Shown: one piece after another, positions 26,333-36,027 of the stretch
Layout of the letters: each line of letters starts with the position of its first letter
How positions within the stretch are numbered: position 1 is the first letter of the stretch
Origin: Brytella acorum
GTDB taxonomy: Bacteria > Pseudomonadota > Alphaproteobacteria > Acetobacterales > Acetobacteraceae
Reading direction: 5' to 3'
NCBI RefSeq assembly: GCF_029309905.1
Contig: NZ_JARBJP010000002.1
Span: forward strand, 496,001 to 560,000
DNA length: 64,000 nt
The notes under the pieces: model-generated
What the model saw: the letters and a program-made list of their open reading frames with translations, nothing else
Told to the model about the DNA's origin: nothing
Database searches by the model: none
Made by a program: the position numbers and the translations under genes

Positions 26333-28098
26333 TGTGCGGGATCGCAGGGATGGCGTGTCGTCCCGGCATCCGCCCGGACGCGGCGCGGCTCGACGCCATG
26401 TCCGCGGCGCTGTGGCATCGCGGACCCGACGGCGCCGGAGCGCTGGATACGGAAAGCGTTGCGCTGCGGCACAGGCGGCTGTCGATCGTCGATCTGCAAG
26501 GCGGAGCTCAGCCTCTTCGGCTCGACTCCCGCGCCCTGGTCGCCAATGGGGAGATCTATAACGACCTGGATCTTCGCGCCTCCATGCCGGATGTCCGTTT
26601 CGGCACGGGGAGCGATTGCGAGCCACCGCTGGCGCTGTGGCCACGCGAAGGGATGCGCTATGCGGCCATGCTGCGGGGCATGTATGCGATCGCACTGACC
26701 GATATGGCGTCATCTGACGGCGAGCTCGTGCTGAGCCGCGATCCTTTCGGGATCAAGCCACTTTATCTGGCCGCGTTCGACGACGGCATTGCCTTCGCTT
26801 CCGAGGCGCGAGCTCTTCTGGCTGGCGGCTTTGGCAAACGCGAAGCGCTCCCGCAGGCGCGGGACGCCCTGCTCGCGCTCCAGTTCGTGCCTGGCGATGC
26901 GACGATCTATCCCGGCATTCGCCGTCTGCGCCCGGGAGAGACGGTGCGTATCAGTGGCGGGCGGATCGTGGACAGGCACCGTCTGCGGGCGTTTCCTGAC
27001 CGGACGCCTCCTGACGGAATGTCGCACGGGATGAGCGAGACCGAGGCGCTCGCGCGTCTCGATGAGGCACTTCTCGACAGCGTTTCTGCGCATGAGCGCG
27101 CCGACGTGCCGTTCGGACTGTTTCTTTCGGGGGGCGTGGATAGCGCGTCCATCCTCGCGGCAATGAAAAAGCTGGGGCAGGATCGTCCCTGCGCCTGGAC
27201 GGCCCGTTTCGATGCGGGGGCGGTCGATGAGTCGGCGGAGGCGGCCCGGCTGGCGCGGCTGGCAGGCGCGGAACATCGTGTTTTCAGCATTACGGAAGAG
27301 ATGTTCTGGGCTGACCTGCCCCGGATCGTCGGCGCGATGGACGATCCCGTCGCCGATTATGCAATCGTTCCCACATGGTTTCTGGCGCGCGAGGCGGCCC
27401 GGGATGTGAAAGTCATCCTGAGCGGCGAAGGAGGCGACGAGCTGTTTGCGGGATATGGACGCTACCGACGCGCCATGCGGCCATGGTGGCGCGGGGGGCG
27501 CGCGCCTTATCGGCGTGGCGCGATGGAGCGGACGGGCCTGTCCGGCGGGGAAGCCTGGAAATCGGCCCTCCGCGTTCAGGCAACGGCGCGGGGGCCGGAG
27601 GCGCGCCTTCATGCGGTGCAGGCTTTGGATGTGGCGGAATGGCTGCCCAATGATTTGCTGATCAAGCTGGACCGATGTCTCATGGCTCATGCCGTGGAAG
27701 GGCGCACGCCCCTGCTCGATCCCGTGGTCGCGCGGATTGCGGCGAGTCTGCCGACACATATGAAAATACGCGACGGCCGTGGCAAATATCTTCTGCGGCG
27801 ATGGCTTGAAGACAATCTGCCCGGCGTCGATGCTTTCGCGCCGAAGCAGGGATTTACCGTGCCGGTGGCCGCGTGGATCGCGAAACGGTCGCAGGGGCTT
27901 GCCCCTCTCATGGCGCGGACCGCCGCTCTTCAAACGGTGGGATCGCCACAAGCGATCAGCGCCGTCGTGCGGAACACGGAAAAGCGCCGTCACGGAAAAG
28001 CGGCGTGGCACCTTCTGTTTTACGCCTTGTGGCATCGAATTCATATCGAAGGTGTTGCGCCGGACGGCGACGTGTTCGAAATCCTGACGGCATGTTGA
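26332..28098 (+). CDS. Asparagine synthase (glutamine-hydrolysing) family amidotransferase
   Basis: 588 aa. I place the start at ATG 26332 because the protein must begin MCGIAG, with Cys2 as the Ntn glutaminase nucleophile. The N-terminal class II glutaminase runs to about residue 190 (HRGPDG, ANGEIYN, RDPFGIKPLY). A synthetase domain follows with the pyrophosphatase loop LSGGVDSASIL (about 265) and SGEGGDELFAGYGRY (about 370). It could be true AsnB, or a sugar/peptide amidotransferase of the kind found in polysaccharide clusters. The glycosyltransferases directly upstream favour the second reading but do not prove it. Confidence 0.88.
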   Translation: MCGIAGMACRPGIRPDAARLDAMSAALWHRGPDGAGALDTESVALRHRRLSIVDLQGGAQPLRLDSRALVANGEIYNDLDLRASMPDVRFGTGSDCEPPLALWPREGMRYAAMLRGMYAIALTDMASSDGELVLSRDPFGIKPLYLAAFDDGIAFASEARALLAGGFGKREALPQARDALLALQFVPGDATIYPGIRRLRPGETVRISGGRIVDRHRLRAFPDRTPPDGMSHGMSETEALARLDEALLDSVSAHERADVPFGLFLSGGVDSASILAAMKKLGQDRPCAWTARFDAGAVDESAEAARLARLAGAEHRVFSITEEMFWADLPRIVGAMDDPVADYAIVPTWFLAREAARDVKVILSGEGGDELFAGYGRYRRAMRPWWRGGRAPYRRGAMERTGLSGGEAWKSALRVQATARGPEARLHAVQALDVAEWLPNDLLIKLDRCLMAHAVEGRTPLLDPVVARIAASLPTHMKIRDGRGKYLLRRWLEDNLPGVDAFAPKQGFTVPVAAWIAKRSQGLAPLMARTAALQTVGSPQAISAVVRNTEKRRHGKAAWHLLFYALWHRIHIEGVAPDGDVFEILTAC

Positions 28099-28131
28099 AC
28101 CGCTTTTTGGCGGGCAGGGGAGGAAGAGCCT

Positions 28132-29451
28132 ATGCATTATGATCTGATCGTTCGACATGGCACCTGCGTATTGCCATGGGGCTCGACGCAGACGGATCTC
28201 GGCGTGCGCGATGGGCGCATTGCCAGCCTCGACGTGGCCATCACCGATACGGCGGAAGAGGAAATCGACGCGCGTCACCTTCATGTCCTGCCCGGCATGA
28301 TCGACAGCCACGTGCATTTCCGCGATCCGGGCGATGGCAGTGTCGAATCCATGGCGACGGGCACGCGCGGCGCGGCGCTGGGCGGGATCACGCTGACATT
28401 CGACATGCCGAACACCAGCCCCCCCGTGGTATCGGCGGAAGTCGTCGCGGAAAAGGCTTCCCGCGTAGCCACAAGCTGCCTTGTCGATATCGGGTTTTAT
28501 GTCGGCGCCACGCGAGAGAACACGCCCGAACTGGGAGCGCTCGAAAAGCTGCCGGGCGTGTGCGCCATCAAGGTCTTCGCGGGATCGTCAACCGGCTCGC
28601 TGATGATTGAGGACGATGCGGGGATCGAGGCGGTGCTCCGGCATGGTCATCGTCGGGTCGCGTTTCACTCGGAAGACGAATATCGCCTGCAGGAGCGCCG
28701 CAAGCTCTTCGAGGTTGGCGAGCCCTATGAAAATCACATGAAATGGCGCGACGAGGAATGCGCTTTTCTTGGCACGCGGCGCATCGTCGCTCTCGGACAC
28801 AAGACGGGTCGTCCGGTTCATATCCTGCATACCTCGACGGCCGAAGAACTCGCTTTTCTTGCGGATAACCGCGATATCGCCTCCGTCGAGGTGCTGGTGA
28901 ACCACCTCACGCAGGTTGCGCCGGAATGCTATGAGACGCTGGGTGGCCTCGCGGTCATGAACCCGCCGCTGCGTGACAGAAGGCACTGGGAGGCGAGCTG
29001 GGCGGCGATCCGTGATGGGCGGGTGGATGTCGTATCCTCCGATCATGCGCCTCATCCGCTGGCGAACAAACTCAAGCCCTGGCCGACCTGCGCGGCGGGA
29101 CTGACCGGCGTCCAGACCATTCTGCCGTTGATGCTCGACCATGTCGCGGCGGGGCGGCTTTCCCTCGAAAGGCTTGTGGATCTGATGTCCGCCGGTCCGG
29201 CAAGAATTTACGGACTTCTGACCAAGGGCCGGATCGCTGTGGGATTCGATGCCGATTTCACGATCGTCGATCTCAAGGCGCGGCGCGAAATCCGCAATGA
29301 CTGGATCGCCAGTCCGGTCGGCTGGACTCCGTTTGACGGCCAGACGGTCACGGGCTGGCCGATGGCGACGATCGTGCGCGGACGTCAGGTCATGCGGGAT
29401 GATGAAATCGTCAGTGGCCCGATCGGGCGTCTGGCCCGATTTGCGCCGTAA
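28132..29451 (+). CDS. pyrC: Dihydroorotase
   Basis: 439 aa amidohydrolase with pyrimidine-synthesis type features. The metal-binding HVHFRDPG sits near residue 59. AIKVFAGSSTGSL (about 143-156) supplies the lysine that is carboxylated. HSEDEYRL, HILHTSTAEE and VVSSDHAPHP follow in the expected order and spacing. The C-terminal GRIAVGFDADFTIVDL is standard. Allantoinases are close relatives, but the HVHFRDPG and WRDEECAFLGTRR context fits the dihydroorotase branch. The ATG at 28132 follows a GAGGAAGAGCC site. A strong hairpin lies 17 bp after the stop. Confidence 0.88.
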   Translation: MHYDLIVRHGTCVLPWGSTQTDLGVRDGRIASLDVAITDTAEEEIDARHLHVLPGMIDSHVHFRDPGDGSVESMATGTRGAALGGITLTFDMPNTSPPVVSAEVVAEKASRVATSCLVDIGFYVGATRENTPELGALEKLPGVCAIKVFAGSSTGSLMIEDDAGIEAVLRHGHRRVAFHSEDEYRLQERRKLFEVGEPYENHMKWRDEECAFLGTRRIVALGHKTGRPVHILHTSTAEELAFLADNRDIASVEVLVNHLTQVAPECYETLGGLAVMNPPLRDRRHWEASWAAIRDGRVDVVSSDHAPHPLANKLKPWPTCAAGLTGVQTILPLMLDHVAAGRLSLERLVDLMSAGPARIYGLLTKGRIAVGFDADFTIVDLKARREIRNDWIASPVGWTPFDGQTVTGWPMATIVRGRQVMRDDEIVSGPIGRLARFAP

Positions 29452-29468
29452 AGGCTGATTAGATCAGG

Positions 29469-29492
29469 GGCGCCAGAGCCTCGTCTGGCGCC
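29469..29492 (+). terminator. Terminator hairpin after pyrC
   Basis: GGCGCCAG (29469-29476) and CTGGCGCC (29485-29492) form an 8-bp GC-rich stem with an 8-base loop, followed by TTCC. It begins 17 bases after the dihydroorotase stop and marks the end of the long plus-strand run that starts at tlpA. Confidence 0.55.
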
Positions 29493-29516
29493 TTCCGATG
29501 GTGAGCGTTTTTCAAG

Positions 29517-29936
29517 ATGGCACCCATGCCCCGTTTCTCGATTTCCAGATCCATGTCTTTCACGCGGCCAGCATGGCGGCAACTCTCCGCCGCGTGTGTG
29601 GCTGTCCTTGCTGGCGGCTTCGGCACCGTCGCCCATGCCGATCCTCTGGCCCATTGCGGAAGCGAACCCGACGCCCCGGCGCTTCCTGTGGGAGATGCGG
29701 AGCATTACAACGCCAGTGTTGACCGTTTTAAGGCCTATGAAGCGGCAGCCCGCGTCTACAACAAATGCGTGAGTGCAGCGGCCAGCAAGGAGGAAGCGGC
29801 CATCAGCGACGAAGCGCGTGATCGTATCGCCAAGATTCACGCCCAGAGCGTCGCCGTCCAGAAGCGCATCGCGGCGAACTTCACCAAGGGCACCGCGACT
29901 TTGAAGGCGGGCGCTCAGAAACTGTCCCCGAAATAG
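29517..29936 (+). CDS. Small exported helical protein of unknown function
   Basis: 139 aa from ATG 29517; ATGs at 29526 and 29550 are possible. A signal peptide (core SAACVAVLAGGFGTVAHA) ends near AHADP, so the mature part of about 95 residues is periplasmic. That part is Ala/Lys-rich and mostly helical (VDRFKAYEAAARVYNKCV, then EARDRIAKIHAQSVAVQKR), with two cysteines that could form one disulfide. I do not recognise a family. It converges with the lipoprotein gene at 29956. Confidence 0.65.
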   Translation: MAPMPRFSISRSMSFTRPAWRQLSAACVAVLAGGFGTVAHADPLAHCGSEPDAPALPVGDAEHYNASVDRFKAYEAAARVYNKCVSAAASKEEAAISDEARDRIAKIHAQSVAVQKRIAANFTKGTATLKAGAQKLSPK

Positions 29937-29955
29937 CGTTTCGGTACCTGGCGGC

Positions 29956-30279
29956 TTACTGCCCCATTCGGGCCCTGTTCTGTTCCGGCGTCAGGGCCGT
30001 CGGTCCTTCGGCGGTCTGGCGTGCGACGTTGGGCGTGAGGTCAGGGCGTGCGTAGCAGTCGGTGCCTTCGAAGCTGGTGGTGCAGTAGGGCTGCGGGGGA
30101 GGCGGCCCCTTGGGCTGGGCGCAAAAATCTTCCTCGTCATACAGATAGGCCGAGTTGCAATCCCGTCCTGTGATGGCGGATGCGATCTGGTCAGGCGCGC
30201 AGGCCGTCAGCATGGCAGGAAAGGCCATCAGGCACAGGCCGAGACCAAGGCGTATCCGCACGGTTTTTCTCCGGTTCAT
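29956..30279 (-). CDS. Small Pro/Cys-rich lipoprotein of unknown function
   Basis: 107 aa with a typical lipoprotein signal (core LGLGLCLMAFPAMLTAC, lipobox LTAC at about residue 27). The mature part has five further cysteines after the lipidated one (DCNSA, FCAQP, PYCTT, DCYARP and similar) and a polyproline run GPPPPQP, so it is probably disulfide-bonded in the periplasm. I cannot assign a function. It is divergent from the yfgM-like gene across 145 bp. Confidence 0.7.
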   Translation of the reverse strand: MNRRKTVRIRLGLGLCLMAFPAMLTACAPDQIASAITGRDCNSAYLYDEEDFCAQPKGPPPPQPYCTTSFEGTDCYARPDLTPNVARQTAEGPTALTPEQNRARMGQ

Positions 30280-30424
30280 CTGCCGGATCTATGCCTGAAA
30301 ACCGTAAACAGACGGTTAGCGAAATGGGCAGCGATGTCGGATGCTTAAAAACACCGATAAGCCCGTTTGCCGCGAAACGCGCGCGCCTGTATGTTCTGCG
30401 CGATTGACACGCGAGAGGGGCAGA

Positions 30425-31123
30425 GTGGCGGACGACATTTTCAGTGAGGCGCGCGCCGAATACCGGGCCCAGAGGGGTCGCGCGATGGTGCGGCGTTACG
30501 GCGCGGCGGTTGGCGGTGTTCTGGCCATCGCCGCAATCGGCGTGAGTGTCTGGCAATGGCAGGCCTACGATCATCGCAAGGCGCAGGCGGCAGCTTCCGG
30601 ACGCTATTTCGAGGCGGTTCATGCGCTCGAGGTCGCGGGTCCGGGGGGCGACGCGAAAGGCCTGACGGCTCCCCAAAAGGCCGTGGAGGCCACGTTTGCC
30701 GATCTGGCCACGCATGCGCCGCGTAACACGCGTGGGCTGGCGGCTCTGCGCCTTGCGACCTTGCGGCTGGCCGATCATGACGAGGCTGGCGCCATCAGCG
30801 CCTGGGACGGCCTGATCGGCGATCCCGACGCCGATCCGGACCTGCGCTCCATGGCGCGGATCCTGAAGCTGAACGCGACGATGTCTTCCGCGGAACCGGC
30901 CGCGCTGCGCAAGGGTTATGAAACGCTGGCAAGCAGCGCGGGTCCATGGCGCGCTCTGGCGCAGGAGGGACTCGTGGCTCTCGATCTGCGTGACGGTGCG
31001 ACCGCGGACCAGCAGAAAGAGGCGAGGAGGCTTCTCAAGCAGCTTTCCGTCTCGGGCGAAGCTCCTGAAGGTGTGCGTCAGCGCGCTTCCATTCTCTTGC
31101 AGACCTATGGCGGAGCAGGCTGA
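30425..31123 (+). CDS. YfgM-like tetratricopeptide-related membrane protein
   Basis: 232 aa from GTG 30425 (GAGAGGGG just upstream). One transmembrane helix lies at about residues 24-45 (GAAVGGVLAIAAIGVSVW), so the N-terminus is cytoplasmic and the bulk periplasmic. The periplasmic part carries TPR-like helices, including LAALRLATLRLADHDEAGAI. In gamma-Proteobacteria YfgM (ancillary to SecYEG) sits before bamB and der; the same order here supports this call. The next gene's ATG overlaps the stop by 1 bp. Confidence 0.8.
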   Translation: MADDIFSEARAEYRAQRGRAMVRRYGAAVGGVLAIAAIGVSVWQWQAYDHRKAQAAASGRYFEAVHALEVAGPGGDAKGLTAPQKAVEATFADLATHAPRNTRGLAALRLATLRLADHDEAGAISAWDGLIGDPDADPDLRSMARILKLNATMSSAEPAALRKGYETLASSAGPWRALAQEGLVALDLRDGATADQQKEARRLLKQLSVSGEAPEGVRQRASILLQTYGGAG

Positions 31124-32523
31124 TGAAGCCGAATTTACGAACGAACGGTGCTTCTCCCCTGGGAGGGCCTGTGTTTGGCCGTCGCATGTTTCTCGGCGGC
31201 ACACTCGCCTGTGCGACGGCGCTGACGGCCTGCGACGATGACAAGAAGGTCATTCTGGCCGGGCGTCGCGTCGATGTGCTGTCCACCGGCGCAGGGCTGA
31301 CGGTCGATCCTGACGACAAGACGCCGATCACGCTTCCAGCGCCGCAGACGGTCGCGGAATGGCCAATGGCCGGGCGCGTGCGGGACCATGTCTCGGTCAA
31401 CGCTCAGTGGGAGGGCGCGCATCTTCGTTGGGACCGCTCGATCGGCGCCGGGGTTTCCGAGCCCAGCTTTCTCTCGTATGCCGCGCTTGGCTCCAATGGA
31501 CGTGGTGCCATCCAGGGCACACCGATCATTGCTGACGGCCGCGCGTTCACGCGAGACGCCCAAGGGCTTGTTCGCGCCTGGACATGGCCAGCCATGGGCA
31601 GTCTGTGGAGTTTTGTCCCCAAGCCGAAAAAATCGCGCTCGACCGATATCGGCGGGGGGCTCGCGGTGCAGGGTGATGTCCTGTACATCGTGGACGGCGT
31701 GGCGGAAACGCTGGCTGTCGATGTCTCGACCGGCCATGTCCGCTGGCGTGTCGATATCGGCACGCCGGGTCGTTCCGCGCCGACCGTGTCCGATGGGAAA
31801 GTGTTCTTCACCACCATCGAAGGACGGCTTTTCGCGCTCGATGCCGCGACCGGCAACCAGCTCTGGACGTATTCTTCCAGCGATGCCGATACGGTTCTGT
31901 TCGGGCAACCCGCTCCCGCCGTGGTGGATGGCGTCGTCGTCGCCGGTTTCGGGAGCGGCGACCTTGTCGCCCTGCGCGGAACGTCGGGCGAAATGGTCTG
32001 GAGCGACAGCCTCGGCGGGTCGAATGGTCGAGGCGCCATGCTCGACCTCTCCTGCATTCGTGGCGCCCCTGTCATTCAGGGCGGTACGGTCTACGCCGTC
32101 AGCATGTCGTCAGTTCTCGTCGCGATCGATCTCCGCTCGGGACGGCGGCTTTGGGAACGGGAAGTTGGCGGCCAGAACATGCCCGTCATCTGCGACGACT
32201 GGATGTTCATCATTTCCGCCGATCAGCAGCTCGCCTGTCTCGATCGTCTGTCTGGCCATGTCCGCTGGATCACGCAGCTGCGCCGCTTCGTGCGTGAGGT
32301 GAAGCAGAAAGACGCCATCGTCTGGACCGGCCCTGTGCTGGCGGGCGGTAAGCTCGTCTGCCTGTCAACGTTCCCGGCAGAGGGCATGCGGATTGTCGAC
32401 GCCATCACCGGCGAAATCGAGGGCATGGTCAAGACGCGCTCTCCCTGCGTCATCCCCCCCATTGTCTGTGACGGGAATGTCCTTGTCCTTTCCAACGACG
32501 GACATCTCAGCGCTTATGGATGA
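31123..32523 (+). CDS. bamB: BamB-like outer-membrane assembly lipoprotein (PQQ-type beta-propeller)
   Basis: 466 aa. The N-terminus has [20 protein letters not shown]: an RR motif before a hydrophobic stretch and a lipobox (LTAC). The first residues after the Cys are acidic (DDD). The body shows repeated PQQ-like blades, for example [37 protein letters not shown] and [20 protein letters not shown]. BamB is a subunit of the BAM complex that inserts outer-membrane beta-barrels. The neighbours yfgM-like and der match the E. coli order. Its stop overlaps der by 8 bp. Confidence 0.88.
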   Translation: MKPNLRTNGASPLGGPVFGRRMFLGGTLACATALTACDDDKKVILAGRRVDVLSTGAGLTVDPDDKTPITLPAPQTVAEWPMAGRVRDHVSVNAQWEGAHLRWDRSIGAGVSEPSFLSYAALGSNGRGAIQGTPIIADGRAFTRDAQGLVRAWTWPAMGSLWSFVPKPKKSRSTDIGGGLAVQGDVLYIVDGVAETLAVDVSTGHVRWRVDIGTPGRSAPTVSDGKVFFTTIEGRLFALDAATGNQLWTYSSSDADTVLFGQPAPAVVDGVVVAGFGSGDLVALRGTSGEMVWSDSLGGSNGRGAMLDLSCIRGAPVIQGGTVYAVSMSSVLVAIDLRSGRRLWEREVGGQNMPVICDDWMFIISADQQLACLDRLSGHVRWITQLRRFVREVKQKDAIVWTGPVLAGGKLVCLSTFPAEGMRIVDAITGEIEGMVKTRSPCVIPPIVCDGNVLVLSNDGHLSAYG

Positions 32524-33916
32524 TCATGATCTCCCGCGGGATCTTCCCGTGGTCGTCATTGCGGGACGTCCGAACGTCGGCAAGTCGACGCTGTTCAACC
32601 GGCTTGTCGGGCGCCGTCAGGCGATCGTCTCGGATATGCCGGGCGTTACCCGCGACCGCAAGGAGGGCGAGGCGCTCCTGCGGGGGCGGCGCGTCCGCCT
32701 GATCGATACGGCGGGGCTTGAAGAAGCAGCCCCGGACACCTTGTTCGGACGCATGCGCGCATCCTCCGAGCACGCGGTCGGCATGGCGGACCTGGTATTG
32801 TTCTGCATCGACGCCCGTGCGGGCGTGACGCCAGCGGATGCGCATTTCTCGGCCTGGCTGCGCAAGCAGAACAAGCCGGTTCTTCTGATCGCGAACAAGG
32901 CGGAAGGCGCGGCCGCGACAGCGGAGGCTCTGGAAGCTTTCTCACTGGGTCTGGGGACGCCCCTGGCCCTGTCCGCGGAACATGGCGAGGGTATCGCGCA
33001 TCTCATGGGCGAGATCGCGGACCGGCTGCCGCCCGCGGAGGTTCGACGCGTTCATGCGGACGCGGACGAGCAGAGCGGTGAAGACGAGGGGCGTCCCGCC
33101 GGTCCCCTGCGCCTAGCGATTGTGGGTCGTCCGAATGCGGGCAAGTCAACGCTCCTGAACTGCCTGCTGGGCGAGGAACGGATGATCACCGGCCCCGAGC
33201 CGGGGCTGACGCGAGACTCCATTGCCGTCATGCTTCATGACGAACATGGACCCATTCAGGTTGTCGACACGGCCGGGTTGCGTCGCAAGGCGCGGATTGA
33301 GGCACATCTCGAAAAGGTCTCGACCTCGGCTTCGATCGAAGCGCTTAAAATGGCGGAGGTCGTCGTTCTGACGCTGGACGCCACGCTGGGCGTTCATGAG
33401 CAGGACCTCCAGATTGCCAGGCTCATCGAGCGTGAAGGACGCGCTTGTGTTCTCGCGCTCAACAAGTGGGACGCGGTCGAGGATCGCACGGCGACGCGCA
33501 AGGCGATTTCCGACCGTATCGAGACGTCCATGGCGCAGATGCGCGGACTTCCCGTCGTGACATTCTCGGCGCTTACGGGGGCCGGGATCAACAAGCTGCT
33601 CCCGGCGGTGCGCCACGCGCATGAGGTATGGAACAGTCGCGTTACGACCGGCGAACTGAACCGCTGGTTCGAGGAAGCGATGGAGCGGCACGCGCCGCCG
33701 CTCGTCAATGGCAAGCGCCTGAAGCTGCGTTACATGACCCAGGCCAAGGCGCGGCCGCCGACCTTCATCCTGTTTGGCACGCGGGCCGAGATGTTGCCCG
33801 AAGCCTATAGCCGATATCTGGTGAATGGCCTTCGGGAAACGTTCCATCTGCCGGGGACACCGATCCGTCTGCAGACCCGCGGCACCAAGAATCCCTATGC
33901 GGAGAAGAAGTCATGA
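32516..33916 (+). CDS. der: GTPase Der (EngA), double G-domain
   Basis: 466 aa, required for 50S ribosome assembly. There are two tandem GTPase domains: [12 protein letters not shown] with DTAGL in the first (from residue 18), and [12 protein letters not shown] with [14 protein letters not shown] in the second (about residue 206 on). NKWD (G4) is present in the second. The C-terminal KH-like domain ends at [10 protein letters not shown] take ATG 32516 because the extra upstream frame lies within bamB. The stop overlaps the next gene (ATGA). Confidence 0.97.
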   Translation: MDDHDLPRDLPVVVIAGRPNVGKSTLFNRLVGRRQAIVSDMPGVTRDRKEGEALLRGRRVRLIDTAGLEEAAPDTLFGRMRASSEHAVGMADLVLFCIDARAGVTPADAHFSAWLRKQNKPVLLIANKAEGAAATAEALEAFSLGLGTPLALSAEHGEGIAHLMGEIADRLPPAEVRRVHADADEQSGEDEGRPAGPLRLAIVGRPNAGKSTLLNCLLGEERMITGPEPGLTRDSIAVMLHDEHGPIQVVDTAGLRRKARIEAHLEKVSTSASIEALKMAEVVVLTLDATLGVHEQDLQIARLIEREGRACVLALNKWDAVEDRTATRKAISDRIETSMAQMRGLPVVTFSALTGAGINKLLPAVRHAHEVWNSRVTTGELNRWFEEAMERHAPPLVNGKRLKLRYMTQAKARPPTFILFGTRAEMLPEAYSRYLVNGLRETFHLPGTPIRLQTRGTKNPYAEKKS

Positions 33917-34524
33917 ACGCGATCGCCGCGTCCGAAACGGCTCTCGTCCTGATCGAATATCAGAACGACTTCATGTCCGAGGGGGGTGTTCTGCATGAAG
34001 GCGTTCGCGGCGAGATGGCCCGTACAAAGATGCTGCCACACACCAAGACGCTTGTGGAAAAAGTGCGGACGCTGGGCATCAAGGTTGTCTGGGTGCCGAT
34101 TTCCTTTGCTCCCGGTCATCCGGAACTGGGTGCGTCGCCTTACGGTATTCTTGGCAACGTGAAGGCGGCGAATGCCTTTGTGGCTGGAGAGTGGGGTTCG
34201 GCCATCGTCGATGAACTTACGCCTCATGAGAGCGATCTGATCGTTGCTGGCAAGCGCGGGCTTTGCGGGTTTGCCAGCACGAACCTTGATTTCATTCTGC
34301 GTCATAATGGCGTCAAGCGCATTGCGCTGGGTGGTTTCCTGACCAATTGCTGCGTCGAGTCCACGATGCGGACGGCGTATGAATATGGATATGACGTCAT
34401 CACGCTGACGGACTGTACGGCCACGTTGAGCGAGACCCAGCACGAAGCCGCCGTGAAGTTTACCTATCCGATGTTCTCGACGCCTCTGGATCACGAGGCG
34501 TTCCTCGCGCTCTATCGGGCATAG
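33913..34524 (+). CDS. Isochorismatase-family cysteine hydrolase
   Basis: 203 aa, starting ATG 33913 with 4-bp overlap onto der. The family triad is visible: Asp in LIEYQNDF (about residue 19), Lys in AGKRGLCGF (about 115) and nucleophile Cys in [12 protein letters not shown] (about 145). Members hydrolyse small amides or vinyl ethers (nicotinamide, isochorismate, peroxyureidoacrylate). The specific substrate cannot be told. The end of the gene is the loop of a perfect 12-bp hairpin. Confidence 0.82.
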   Translation: MNAIAASETALVLIEYQNDFMSEGGVLHEGVRGEMARTKMLPHTKTLVEKVRTLGIKVVWVPISFAPGHPELGASPYGILGNVKAANAFVAGEWGSAIVDELTPHESDLIVAGKRGLCGFASTNLDFILRHNGVKRIALGGFLTNCCVESTMRTAYEYGYDVITLTDCTATLSETQHEAAVKFTYPMFSTPLDHEAFLALYRA

Positions 34525-34538
34525 GGCGATAGAGCGCG
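34506..34538. terminator. 12-bp hairpin containing the isochorismatase stop codon
   Basis: CGCGCTCTATCG (34506-34517) is the exact reverse complement of CGATAGAGCGCG (34527-34538). The 9-base loop holds the TAG stop at 34522-34524. It lies between convergent genes (isochorismatase and gntP), so it can end both transcripts. Confidence 0.6.
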
Positions 34539-34545
34539 CCTTCTT

Positions 34546-35892
34546 CTATCCGTGAATGAAGACGGAGGCGAGGAGGACGAAGCCGAGACCCAGAAAAGCG
34601 ATCAGTGTCTCGACGACAGACCAGGTTTTCAATGTTTGTGGCACAGTCAGGCCAAGATATTCCTTGATCTGCCAGAAGCCGGCGTCGTTCATGGGGCCGA
34701 AGGCGACGGACCCGGCGCCGGTCACGATAACCATGAGTTCGGGGGATACCCCGTGGGAATGGGCCAGGATGGGGCCCGCTATTCCCGAGGCCGTGCTCAT
34801 GGCAACGGTCGCCGATCCGGACGCGATCCGGACGATTACGGCCATAAGCCATCCCAGCACCAGAAGCGGTACATGAGCGCTCAGAGCCGCGTCGGTGATG
34901 GCCTTGGATGCTCCGCTGTCCACCAGTTCCCGCCCGAAGCCGCCGCCCGCACCGACGAGCAGCATGATGAGCGCTGTCGGACCGAGGCATTCATTCGAGA
35001 AACGCAGGATCGTCTCGCGGGAGAAGCCTCTGGCCAGACCGAGAACGTAGAATGACATGATGACGGCGATGACGAGGGCGATGTCCGTGTTGCCGACGAA
35101 ATGCAGGAACTGGTTCAAGGGGCTGCCGGAGTGGGAAATTGTGTCCGCCATGGATCCGATCAGCATGATCACGACAGGCGAAAGGATCGTTGCGACGGTA
35201 ATCCAGAAACCGGGCAGATTCTCGGGGATGTCACGGTTCACGAACTGTGCGGCGAGGGGGTTTTCACCCTCGATCCGAATGCGTGGCGTTATGAAACGCG
35301 CGTAAAGAGGCCCGGCGATCATCGCGATCGGCGTACCGATCATGATTCCGTAGAGAATCGTGCGACCCGTATCGGCATGGTAGGCGGAAAGTGCCAGTAA
35401 GGTGGCCGGATGGGGCGGAAGAACTGCATGGGTGACGGAAAGGGCTGCCCCCATGGGAAGTGCGACGCGCAGCAGAGGCACGTCCGCGCGCGCGGCAAGG
35501 ACGAAGGCCAGCGGGATGAGCAGGACGAATCCGACTTCGAAAAAGACCGGCAGCCCGACGAGCAGGCCGATCACCATCATGGCCCAGTCCACACGTTTCT
35601 TTCCGGCCACGCTGGCGACCGTCAGGGCGATACGGTCGGCTCCGCCCGACTCGGCCAGCATTTTGCCGAGCATGGTGCCGAGCGCGATGACGATGCCGAC
35701 ATGCCCCAGAACATGCCCGGCGCCATTTTCGAAGGATGCGACCACACGGTCCGGCGGCATGCCCGATGCCAGCGCGAGCGCGAGAGATACGACGAACAGC
35801 ACGATGAACGGGTTCAGTTTGAACCGTGCGATCAGAATGATGATGGCAAGGATCGCGGTTGAGGCCAGTGCCAGGGCGAAAGCTGTGCTCAT
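34546..35892 (-). CDS. gntP: GntP-family gluconate/organic-acid permease
   Basis: 448 aa, strongly hydrophobic, with about 12-14 predicted membrane helices (for example LALASTAILAIIILIARF at the start and LGWLMAVIVRIASGSATVAM near residue 345). The GntP signatures are visible: EVGFVLLIPLAFVLA, THAVLPPHPATLLA (about residue 155) and GTMLGKMLAESGGADR. These carriers import gluconate or other small organic acids with protons. Acetic acid bacteria make much gluconate, so this fits, but the true substrate is not shown. The gene stands alone with no gluconokinase beside it. Confidence 0.9.
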   Translation of the reverse strand: MSTAFALALASTAILAIIILIARFKLNPFIVLFVVSLALALASGMPPDRVVASFENGAGHVLGHVGIVIALGTMLGKMLAESGGADRIALTVASVAGKKRVDWAMMVIGLLVGLPVFFEVGFVLLIPLAFVLAARADVPLLRVALPMGAALSVTHAVLPPHPATLLALSAYHADTGRTILYGIMIGTPIAMIAGPLYARFITPRIRIEGENPLAAQFVNRDIPENLPGFWITVATILSPVVIMLIGSMADTISHSGSPLNQFLHFVGNTDIALVIAVIMSFYVLGLARGFSRETILRFSNECLGPTALIMLLVGAGGGFGRELVDSGASKAITDAALSAHVPLLVLGWLMAVIVRIASGSATVAMSTASGIAGPILAHSHGVSPELMVIVTGAGSVAFGPMNDAGFWQIKEYLGLTVPQTLKTWSVVETLIAFLGLGFVLLASVFIHG

Positions 35893-36013
35893 GACGCTCC
35901 GTTAACTCGACGCTGCGGCCGGTTTGACTGTGACCGTACGAAACACGGCCGTGTGAGATGTCTCTTGTTCATATCGCGGGTTATGTTCACTGCAAAAGCG
36001 CAGACGTCATCAC

Positions 36014-36024
36014 GAAAGGGAAAG
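36014..36024 (+). promoter_or_regulatory. Ribosome binding site choosing the dienelactone-hydrolase start
   Basis: GAAAGGGAAAG is a strong Shine-Dalgarno stretch ending 3 bases before GTG 36028. The same frame is open back to ATG 35953, but that extension carries no family similarity. The GTG is preferred. Confidence 0.6.
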
Positions 36025-36027
36025 ACG

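Noticed and set aside
25289-26713. 474-codon open frame antisense to the GT4 gene
   Set aside because: Same reasoning: mirror frame of a clear glycosyltransferase with no domain of its own.
26710-28317. 535-codon open frame antisense to the amidotransferase
   Set aside because: Shadow of a well-supported gene; no similarity or ribosome site; Arg/Pro/His-rich translation.
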